The position numbers were made by a program, and so were the translations under genes. Shown in pieces: positions 1 to 5,054 of a stretch of DNA of 12,824 nt. This DNA comes from JBDUDR01 sp040002845. Its GTDB lineage: Bacteria; Actinomycetota; Actinomycetes; Propionibacteriales; Nocardioidaceae. Numbering within the stretch: position 1 is the first letter of the stretch; each line of letters begins with the position of its first letter. Where the stretch lies: NCBI GenBank assembly GCA_040002845.1, contig JBDUDR010000076.1, forward strand, positions 1 through 12,824, in the 5' to 3' direction. The notes beneath the pieces were generated by a model that worked only from the letters and a program-made list of their open reading frames with translations, was not told the DNA's origin and did not search any database.

Positions 1-1278
1 CGGCGCCTCCGAGATGCGCACCGACCGCGGGACGATGGTGTCCAACACGACCTCGCCGAAGTGCGCTCGGACCTCATCGGCGACACCAGATGCCAGCCGG
101 GTCCGACCGTCGTACATCGTGAGCAGGATGGACGACACCTCGAGCTCGGGGTTGAGGTGCACCTTGACCAACTCGATGTTCTTCAGCAACTGGCCGAGGC
201 CTTCGAGCGCGTAGTACTCGCACTGGATGGGGATCAGCATCTCTCGACCGGCGACCAGCGCGTTGACCGTCAGCAGTCCCAGTGAGGGCGGGCAGTCTAT
301 GAAGACGAAATCAAACCTGGCTTGGGCTTCCTCCTGCTCCCGCAGGTAGAGCCCGAGTGCCTTGCGCAGCCTGGACTCGCGCGCCACCAGCGACACCAGC
401 TCGATCTCGGCGCCGGCGAGGTCGATCGAGGCCGGAACCGCGTAGAGTCCGGGGACCTCGGCGCACTCGGAGACCACGCCACCCATGGGCGCTCCTTCTA
501 CGACCACCTCGTAGACACCTGGAGTCCCCTCGGAATGCTCGAGGGACATCGCCGTCGAGGCATTCCCCTGCGGGTCCAGGTCGACAACCAGCACGCGCAG
601 GCCGTGTTGTGCCAGCGCTGCGGCGATGTTCACCGTTGTGGTGGTCTTCCCGACCCCGCCCTTCTGGTTGGCCACCACCACGACCCTGGTCTCGTCGGGC
701 CGGGGGAGCGGCTCGGCCAGCTGGACCCCTTCGGTGACCAGCAGCCGATGGGCGGCCGCCTTGGCCAGTGGCGTCGTGTCGTCGAGCAGCGGCGAGTGCG
801 AGGCGAACTCGGCAGCGGTCACGACTGTGCGTGATCCAGGGGTCGGGTATGGCCCGAAAGTGGTCGCGTCAACCTGTTCTACCGGGCTCTCCTGGGTCAC
901 CTGGGTCTCCTCATCGACGACCGCGAAGTCGGGCAGACGCGCAATGTCCTGCGAGTCCTGGCCAACTGTTTCATGCCCCGACATCACAGGGGAGACGTCT
1001 TCCACAATCACCGGCCAGCCCAGGCCGGCTGAGCCCGGACTTGGTTCGATGCCAGCAGCACCGGGCCAGCCCAGGCCGGCGATCACCACGGACTTCGAGC
1101 GCACCGCCCGGTCACCAGCTCGCACATCCTCGCGAGCCAGGTCCACCGAGCCGTCGGGTGGGTTGCTCGCCAACGCCATGGAAAGGCCGCCAACCTCGTC
1201 CGAGGGACCGCCCTCAGCGAGCTCGCGCACCGACGCGCCTTCCGGATCCCCGGCCGCAGGTATCTGCGGGCGTCTCAC
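1..1278 (-). CDS. parA: ParA/Soj chromosome-partitioning ATPase, C-terminus cut by window edge
   Basis: Cytoplasmic Walker-type ATPase that works with ParB bound at parS to segregate the newly copied origin. The 426 codons in the window show the deviant Walker A motif KGGVGKTTTT at about residues 206-215, then VVDLDPQGNAST, FIDCPPSLGLL, the IPIQCEYYALEG stretch and LTMYDGRT, all typical of actinobacterial ParA. The reading ends at VRISEAP, so I expect roughly 40-50 further residues outside the window. The chosen GTG start at 1278 overlaps the rsmG stop (GTGA) and has a GAGGAG ribosome binding site at 1288-1293, 9 nt away. It gives about 200 residues before Walker A, much longer than the roughly 90 I recall for mycobacterial ParA. 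An alternative ATG at 984 gives 105 residues but has no good ribosome binding site. Function is secure; the start is not. Confidence 0.95.
   Translation of the reverse strand, partial: MRRPQIPAAGDPEGASVRELAEGGPSDEVGGLSMALASNPPDGSVDLAREDVRAGDRAVRSKSVVIAGLGWPGAAGIEPSPGSAGLGWPVIVEDVSPVMSGHETVGQDSQDIARLPDFAVVDEETQVTQESPVEQVDATTFGPYPTPGSRTVVTAAEFASHSPLLDDTTPLAKAAAHRLLVTEGVQLAEPLPRPDETRVVVVANQKGGVGKTTTTVNIAAALAQHGLRVLVVDLDPQGNASTAMSLEHSEGTPGVYEVVVEGAPMGGVVSECAEVPGLYAVPASIDLAGAEIELVSLVARESRLRKALGLYLREQEEAQARFDFVFIDCPPSLGLLTVNALVAGREMLIPIQCEYYALEGLGQLLKNIELVKVHLNPELEVSSILLTMYDGRTRLASGVADEVRAHFGEVVLDTIVPRSVRISEAP
1013..1080 (-). repeat. 17-bp direct repeat inside the ParA N-terminal extension
   Basis: GGCCAGCCCAGGCCGGC occurs at 1013-1029 and again at 1064-1080, exactly 51 bp apart. 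Read in the parA frame both copies encode AGLGWP, so the period of 17 codons keeps the frame. If parA instead starts at 984, this is a repeat in a 290-bp untranslated gap. Confidence 0.8.
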
Positions 1279-1949
1279 CGGTTCGGGCTCCTCGCGCCCA
1301 CCGCCCGCCCTCCACAACGCACCCGCACGACCCTGGCTCCCCGGGACAACCCGGCGACGCCAACTTCTACGACGTCCCATCCAGCTACCCCCTCCCGCCC
1401 CAACACCGACTGTGCTTCGGCGATCTCGGCGTCTACCGACCCACCCTTGATTGCGAGTACCTGACCGTTGGGCGCGCACAGCGGCAGCGCCCAGCCTAGG
1501 AGGCGCGCCAGCGGCGCGACCGCGCGAGCCGTCACCACGTCGGCCTCAAGGTAGCCATGAAGCTCCTCCGCGCGCGACCTGACGACTCGGACGTTTCCCA
1601 ACCCCAGATTCTCCACCGCTTCTTCCAAGAAGGTCGTTCGGCGCAGGATCGGCTCGACCAACGTGACGTTCAGATCCGGACGAACCAAGGCGAGCACCAT
1701 CCCCGGCAGGCCGGCGCCCGACCCGATGTCGCAGACCGAAGACCGAGTGTTGATGAGCTGAGCTACTACGGCGCAGTTGAGCAAGTGCCGCTCCCACATC
1801 CGTGACACTTCCCGTGGCCCGAGCAGCCCCCGCTCGACGCCGTCGGTCGCGAGCAGTTCCGCAAATCTCAATGCGGAAGACAGCGAGTCACCGAAGACCC
1901 GGCTCGCCGCTTCGGGCGGCGCCGGCGTTTCACGTGAAACATCCACCAT
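1275..1949 (-). CDS. rsmG: 16S rRNA (guanine-527-N7)-methyltransferase RsmG (GidB)
   Basis: Transfers a methyl group from S-adenosylmethionine to N7 of G527 in 16S rRNA; loss of this enzyme is a known cause of low-level streptomycin resistance. The 224 residues have the family's usual length. The SAM-binding motif I (CDIGSGAGLPG) is at residues 73-83, the acidic VEP of motif II at 98-100, the RAEEL segment near 116, the conserved TARAVAPLARLL at 140-151 and IKGG at 167-170. The ATG start overlaps the khpB stop by one base (TGATG) and has only a weak ribosome binding site, so it probably depends on translational coupling. The stop overlaps the parA start. Codons 4-8 (VSRET) contain a parS site, which constrains the N-terminal sequence for reasons other than enzyme function. 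Confidence 0.95.
   Translation of the reverse strand: MVDVSRETPAPPEAASRVFGDSLSSALRFAELLATDGVERGLLGPREVSRMWERHLLNCAVVAQLINTRSSVCDIGSGAGLPGMVLALVRPDLNVTLVEPILRRTTFLEEAVENLGLGNVRVVRSRAEELHGYLEADVVTARAVAPLARLLGWALPLCAPNGQVLAIKGGSVDAEIAEAQSVLGREGVAGWDVVEVGVAGLSRGARVVRVRCGGRAVGARSPNR
1288..1293 (-). promoter_or_regulatory. Ribosome binding site supporting the GTG start of parA
   Basis: GAGGAG on the minus strand, inside the last codons of rsmG and 9 nt before GTG 1278. It decides for the upstream start over ATG 984, which lacks a comparable site. Seen directly; its use is inferred. Confidence 0.6.
1927..1940. promoter_or_regulatory. parS: parS centromere site (ParB binding site)
   Basis: Perfect 14-bp palindrome GTTTCACGTGAAAC, identical to the core of the widely conserved bacterial parS sequence. 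It lies within codons 4-8 of rsmG, next to parA and about 3.1 kb from dnaA, the usual setting. ParB should load here and spread over neighbouring DNA to recruit ParA and SMC. I found no second perfect copy in the window. Confidence 0.95.
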
Positions 1950-2491
1950 CAGGCCGGTGAGATCACCACACGGCGGTGGGGAGCCTCTCCTTCTGACTCG
2001 CTCCGCAGCCCCGCGCGGGCCACCGCGTCATGAACCACCTTGCGTTCGAACGGCGTCATCGGATCCAGCATCTCCGGCTCTCCGGCCACGCGCACCCGCT
2101 CGACGACCGCATGGGTCAACTCCTCGAGTGACTTGCGCCGACTGGCCCGGTGACCGCCGATGTCCAACATCAGTCGGCTTCGCTCCCCGGTGGCCTGGAA
2201 GACCGCCAACCTCGTCAGCTCCTGAAGCGCCTCCAAGACCTCGCCGCGCGATCCGATCAGCTGGTCGAGCCCCGACCCGACGATGGAGACGGCGGCGCGT
2301 TCACCTTCAACGTCCATGTCCAAGTCGCCGTCGAGATCCGCGATGTCCAGCAGATCCTCCAGATAGTCCGCAGCGATGTCGCCCTCCACCTCGAGCCGAC
2401 GCATCAGCTCACTGCCAGCGGCAGGTTCTGCAATGTCGCCCGTGACAGGCGGCTCGGCCACTGCGTCCACCGACGTCGGATCCTCGGTCAC
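1949..2491 (-). CDS. khpB: KH/R3H-domain RNA-binding protein KhpB (Jag/EloR family)
   Basis: Small cytoplasmic RNA-binding protein of the Jag/SpoIIIJ-associated family; in Firmicutes the homologue pairs with KhpA and influences cell elongation and RNA turnover. A KH-like domain covers roughly residues 38-112, with the nucleotide-binding GSRGEVLEALQ segment at 80-90. An R3H domain follows at about 120-178, with PFERKVVHDAV and the SEGEAPHRRVVI end that is almost invariant in the family. The acidic first 35 residues (rich in E, D, P and A) look disordered, and the separate Jag N-terminal domain of Firmicutes is missing, as is usual in actinobacteria. Start is GTG with AAGGGG 5 nt upstream. It lies 84 bp after yidC and overlaps rsmG by one base. 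Confidence 0.92.
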   Translation of the reverse strand: MTEDPTSVDAVAEPPVTGDIAEPAAGSELMRRLEVEGDIAADYLEDLLDIADLDGDLDMDVEGERAAVSIVGSGLDQLIGSRGEVLEALQELTRLAVFQATGERSRLMLDIGGHRASRRKSLEELTHAVVERVRVAGEPEMLDPMTPFERKVVHDAVARAGLRSESEGEAPHRRVVISPA

Positions 2492-2513
2492 GCCAACCCC
2501 TTCTCATCTAACA

Positions 2514-2529
2514 CTCGCGGCAACGCGAG
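2514..2529. promoter_or_regulatory. Perfect hairpin between yidC and khpB
   Basis: CTCGCGGCAACGCGAG forms a 6-bp stem with a 4-nt loop (UUGC in the minus-strand mRNA, GCAA on the other strand). It sits in the 84-bp yidC-khpB gap, just upstream of the khpB ribosome binding site. No U-tract follows, so it is not a classical terminator. A role in mRNA processing, stability or partial attenuation is inference. Confidence 0.45.
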
Positions 2530-2575
2530 ATGGGTGAACAGCATCGCAACAGATCCCGCTGTGCCGACGACTGGC

Positions 2576-3586
2576 CTAGGCGCTCGACGCATCCGCGTCA
2601 TCGCCGCGTCGCTTGGGGGACCCGGTCGGCTTCGACGATCCGGTCGAGCCGCTGCGCCGCTTGCTCCGCGGAACCTTCTTGGGTTGCACCCTTTGTCGCG
2701 GCGGGTCGATCGGGATCGGAGCAGCGTCCTGGACCGGCCCCGTGCCGTCAGTCGTGTGACGCTGAGCCTTCCGGGCATCGCGTTCTTCCTTGGCTCGCAA
2801 CGCGGGCGTCCCGGGGGCGGGATTGTTCCGGATGACATAGAACTGCTGACCCATGGTCCACAGGTTCGAGGTCGTCCAGTACAGCAGCACCCCGATGGGG
2901 AACGCGATACCGCCAATCGCGAAGACCAGCGGCAACACGTACAGCAGCATCTTCTGCTGCTGCGCGTAAGGCCCCGACATGGCCGACTCGGGCATGTTCT
3001 TGGCCATCAGCTGGCGCTGGGTGGTGAAGGTCGTCGCCGTCATGATCACGACCAACACGGCGGTAAGCACCTGAACGTGAACCGACTCGGCGCCGGTGAA
3101 GGTGTCTGCGATCCTTGCGCCGAAGATCTGGCCATCAGCCAGCGAGCGGGCCTGCCCCTGGGTCAACACACCGATGGCACTGTCCTTGGCGGCCGTGCGC
3201 AGCACATGGAACAGCGCATACAGAACCGGCGCCTGCATCAACAGCGGGAGGCACGAGGCGAACGGATTTGTGCCGGTGTCCTGGTAGAGCTTCATGGTCT
3301 CTTGAGCCATGCGCTCTCGGTCGTGGCCATACTTCTTCTGCAGCTCCTTGATCTTGGGCTGCAGCAGTTGCATGTTCCGGCTGGTCTTGATCTGCTTGAC
3401 GAACAGCGGAATCAGCAGGGTCCGGATCACCACGGTCAGGCCGACGATCGACAGCCCCCAGGTCCAGCCTGAATTGGGATCCATCACGTTGCTGAACAAC
3501 CAGTGGAAGCCCACCAAGATCACTGACACCGCGTAGTAGAGCGGCGCCAGCACGGCGTGCAGGATCTGTCCCAGTAACCCGAACAC
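2576..3586 (-). CDS. yidC: Membrane protein insertase YidC (Oxa1 family)
   Basis: Inserts and folds membrane proteins, alone or with SecYEG. The 336 residues show the Gram-positive layout without the large Gram-negative periplasmic domain. There are hydrophobic spans near residues 10-30, 42-62, 107-128, 171-190 and 211-240. Arg55 in the second span (VVIRTLLIPL) matches the conserved positive charge in the hydrophilic groove. The charged cytoplasmic hairpin is at about 66-103, followed by NPFASCLPLLMQAPVLYALF, a strong family signature, and LYWTTSNLW near the end of the core. The last 80 residues form a basic, Pro/Ser-rich cytoplasmic tail ending in KRRGDDADASSA, a type of tail thought to help ribosome contact. 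No lipoprotein cysteine is present at the N-terminus. The GTG start directly follows the yidD stop (TGAGTG), with GAGGGG 5 nt upstream. Confidence 0.96.
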   Translation of the reverse strand: MFGLLGQILHAVLAPLYYAVSVILVGFHWLFSNVMDPNSGWTWGLSIVGLTVVIRTLLIPLFVKQIKTSRNMQLLQPKIKELQKKYGHDRERMAQETMKLYQDTGTNPFASCLPLLMQAPVLYALFHVLRTAAKDSAIGVLTQGQARSLADGQIFGARIADTFTGAESVHVQVLTAVLVVIMTATTFTTQRQLMAKNMPESAMSGPYAQQQKMLLYVLPLVFAIGGIAFPIGVLLYWTTSNLWTMGQQFYVIRNNPAPGTPALRAKEERDARKAQRHTTDGTGPVQDAAPIPIDPPRQRVQPKKVPRSKRRSGSTGSSKPTGSPKRRGDDADASSA

Positions 3587-3820
3587 TCAGGCCCCTCGAT
3601 TCACTTTCGTGGCTGGCACTGGATCGTAGCCTCCCGCCGCCCACGGATGGCAGCGCGTCAGCCGCTGCACCGCGAGCCAGCTCCCACGAACTGCGCCATG
3701 GTCCTGGACAGCCTGCAGGGCGTACGCAGAACATGACGGGTGATAGCGGCAGACCTGTCCGTAGAGCGGGCTGATCACAGCGCGATATGCCTTGAGGAAG
3801 CCGATCAGGACGTACTTCAC
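3587..3820 (-). CDS. yidD: YidD, membrane protein insertion efficiency factor
   Basis: Small membrane-associated protein thought to help YidC-dependent insertion; encoded between rnpA and yidC in most bacteria. The 77 residues carry the whole family signature: CRYHPSCSAYALQAV at 24-38, then HGAVRGSWLA, RLTRCHPW at 53-60, and GGYDPVP at 63-69. The three cysteines at 24, 30 and 57 are kept. The N-terminus (VLIGFLKAYRAVISPLYG) is an amphipathic membrane-binding helix. The GTG start overlaps the rnpA stop in a GTGA tetranucleotide and the stop abuts the yidC start, so it is translationally linked on both sides. Confidence 0.95.
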   Translation of the reverse strand: MKYVLIGFLKAYRAVISPLYGQVCRYHPSCSAYALQAVQDHGAVRGSWLAVQRLTRCHPWAAGGYDPVPATKVNRGA

Positions 3821-4254
3821 GACCCGTCACTCCCTGCTTTCAGCAGGGCCGCATCCAGGTCGCGCTCCAGCTCGCCATAGCTCGCCGAGGCTGCCGGGGG
3901 GAGGGCACGGATGACACAGAGGCTGCCGCCGGTGAGGCGGTTGATGCGGGGTCGCATCAGGTGTCGCAGCCGACGCTTGACGCGGTTCCGGATGACCGCC
4001 GGCCCAACCCCGCGGCCCACGACGAACCCGACCCGCGCCGGCGCCGGCGCCGAGCCGGCCGACACGACGGCTGGCACGACGGCTGGCACGACGACCGACG
4101 ACTCTGCTCGCCGTATCGACGAGCCGGTGTCCGGTCGGCTTTCAGCCGGTTGCCACACGTGGGCGACAAGTGTGCGCCGCCCCGACCGCCGCCCAGCTCT
4201 CACCGCTAGCCGGAACTCCGGGCGTCGGCGAAGGCGAAGGGGCTGGGGTAGCAC
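3817..4254 (-). CDS. rnpA: Ribonuclease P protein component, with an expanded internal loop
   Basis: Protein subunit of RNase P, which together with the M1 RNA removes the 5' leader of pre-tRNAs. From GTG 4254 the protein is 145 residues. It opens with LPQPLRLRRRPEFRLAVRAGRR, equivalent to the usual LP..nRLrrr.dF. The RNR helix (RNRVKRRLRHLM) is at 89-100, preceded by ARVGFVVGRGVG at 73-84. The usual VSKAVGN loop reads VGRGVGP, with Arg for Lys. Between the first beta strand (TLVAHVW, 28-34) and ARVGFVV there are 38 residues rich in Ala, Val, Pro and Ser, more than the short loop I expect, and part of it comes from a 12-bp tandem repeat. No clear ribosome binding site precedes the GTG. The frame stays open far upstream, but that extension would run through rpmH and the origin and is not credible. 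Confidence 0.93.
   Translation of the reverse strand: MLPQPLRLRRRPEFRLAVRAGRRSGRRTLVAHVWQPAESRPDTGSSIRRAESSVVVPAVVPAVVSAGSAPAPARVGFVVGRGVGPAVIRNRVKRRLRHLMRPRINRLTGGSLCVIRALPPAASASYGELERDLDAALLKAGSDGS
4057..4092 (-). repeat. Three tandem 12-bp units inside rnpA
   Basis: On the coding strand GTCGTGCCAGCC is repeated exactly twice (4092-4081 and 4080-4069), followed by the diverged unit GTCGTGTCGGCC (4068-4057). They encode VVPA, VVPA and VVSA at residues 55-66 of RnpA. The 12-bp period keeps the frame, which fits slippage-driven growth of a loop. Confidence 0.85.
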
Positions 4255-4301
4255 GGGGTCATCAACCGGAACGCTACGGCACTCTCTGAGCGGGCCGGGG
4301 C

Positions 4302-4439
4302 TCAAGCAGCCAGCCGGGTGCGGCCCTTGCGCCGACGAGAGGCCAGGATTGCCCGGCCGGCACGGGTGCGCATCCGGAGACGGAAACCGTGCGTCTTGTG
4401 GCGATGCCGGTTGTTCGGCTGGAACGTGCGCTTGCTCAC
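4302..4439 (-). CDS. rpmH: 50S ribosomal protein L34
   Basis: Ribosomal large-subunit protein of 45 residues: starts SKRTFQPNNRHRHKTHGFR and continues with LRMRTRAGRAILASRRRKGR, ending TRLAA. This is a near-textbook L34, very rich in Arg and Lys. The start is GTG, with GGGAG 7 nt upstream. It is the first gene of the leftward operon, reading away from the origin, with a 47-bp gap before rnpA. A promoter matching the vegetative consensus lies about 130 bp upstream, leaving a leader of roughly 120 nt. Confidence 0.97.
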   Translation of the reverse strand: MSKRTFQPNNRHRHKTHGFRLRMRTRAGRAILASRRRKGRTRLAA

Positions 4440-4564
4440 GGGAAGGCTCCCAGGTCAGGTGCGGCGAGAAAGAGATCGAATCGGTGACGCCTCGCGGGCG
4501 CCCTGGCTCTGACACCCAGACGACTCCAGGCAGCCGCCATCCGCCGACTCTGATCGACCTGTCA

Positions 4565-4593
4565 ACGGTACGTTGCCGTCCGCCGACGGTCAA
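4565..4593 (-). promoter_or_regulatory. Candidate vegetative promoter for rpmH-rnpA-yidD-yidC-khpB-rsmG-parA
   Basis: Minus strand: -35 TTGACC (4588-4593), exactly 17 bp spacer, -10 TACCGT (4565-4570). The -35 matches TTGACA at five of six positions, and the -10 keeps the TAnnnT pattern of actinobacterial sigma-70 promoters. Expected transcription start is near 4558. It fires away from the origin toward rpmH. Confidence 0.6.
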
Positions 4594-4630
4594 ACCGACG
4601 GATTCGGTGGCACTCCGTCCAGTCGACGGA

Positions 4631-4669
4631 ACATTTCGCCAAATATCTGGGCAAGTACGTCTATATTGC
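4631..4669. other. AT-rich stretch, candidate DNA unwinding element
   Basis: About 59% A+T over 39 bp in strongly GC-rich surroundings, including AAATAT and CTATATT. It ends directly at a perfect DnaA box and is bordered on the other side by the TCCGTC/GACGGA inverted repeat. The position fits an unwinding element; the function is inferred. Confidence 0.4.
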
Positions 4670-4678
4670 TGTGGACAA
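4670..4678 (-). promoter_or_regulatory. DnaA box, perfect
   Basis: TTGTCCACA on the minus strand (TGTGGACAA on plus), the preferred box of GC-rich actinobacteria. Directly beside the AT-rich stretch. Confidence 0.8.
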
Positions 4679-4943
4679 CGGGTTGTGCTAGACCACTCCC
4701 AGTTGTTAGCGTCCAGCCGACACCGAGATGCTTTCCCTGGAAATAGCCAGCGATTCGGGGCCGTGACACACCGTCGATGCCCGATCGTCGCCAGCCACAC
4801 CGGCGACATCTGGCAACACAGTAACGACGCCGTAGCAACACCGTAGTGACACGGCGCCACGTGCATCGACCGCACGGTCTGCGACTCGCTCGGCGAATGG
4901 CCACGCTCGGCGATGATCGTCCGACTACGCAACGTGCACAGTC

Positions 4944-4952
4944 TGTGGACAA
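4944..4952 (-). promoter_or_regulatory. DnaA box, perfect, about 100 bp upstream of the dnaA start
   Basis: TTGTCCACA on the minus strand. A second, 7-of-9 copy (TGTGGACCG on plus) starts 12 bp later at 4956-4964, giving a same-orientation pair that could bind DnaA cooperatively and repress dnaA. Confidence 0.8.
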
Positions 4953-4981
4953 AGATGTGGACCGAGCGACGGGCGTGACCG

Positions 4982-4998
4982 ACCGCACCCGCTGCGGT
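4982..4998. promoter_or_regulatory. Hairpin in the dnaA leader
   Basis: ACCGCA-CCCGC-TGCGGT: perfect 6-bp stem with a 5-nt loop, ending 56 nt before the dnaA ATG. Whether it lies in the transcript depends on an unmapped start site. No U-tract follows. Confidence 0.35.
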
Positions 4999-5013
4999 AG
5001 ACGAGATGCAGGG

Positions 5014-5022
5014 TGATCCACA
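5014..5022 (+). promoter_or_regulatory. DnaA box, one mismatch
   Basis: TGATCCACA differs from TTATCCACA at one base. The identical 9-mer occurs inverted at 6761-6769 on the other side of dnaA. Confidence 0.5.
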
Positions 5023-5054
5023 CCCCGCCGAATGGGAGAGCGAGCCAGCAGCCG

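Larger units (their letters stand above)
4440..5054. other. rpmH-dnaA intergenic region, dnaA control region and possible origin part
   Basis: 615 bp without a believable gene. It holds the rpmH promoter, a 6-bp inverted repeat TCCGTC/GACGGA at 4614-4630, an AT-rich stretch at 4631-4669, perfect DnaA boxes at 4670-4678 and 4944-4952, weaker boxes at 4956-4964 and 5014-5022, and a hairpin at 4982-4998. Boxes close to the dnaA start suggest autoregulation. In actinobacteria the origin is usually assigned to the other side of dnaA, so origin function here is open. Long antisense reading frames through this region are shadows of GC-rich DNA. Confidence 0.7.

Noticed and set aside
2150..3472. Plus-strand open frame of 440 codons antisense to yidC and khpB
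   Set aside because: Low-complexity, Arg/Gly/Leu-rich translation typical of GC-rich shadows; the minus strand encodes clear YidC and KhpB.
3911..4846. Plus-strand frame of 311 codons antisense to rnpA and rpmH
   Set aside because: Thr/Arg/Pro-rich shadow of two clear conserved genes, with no family resemblance.
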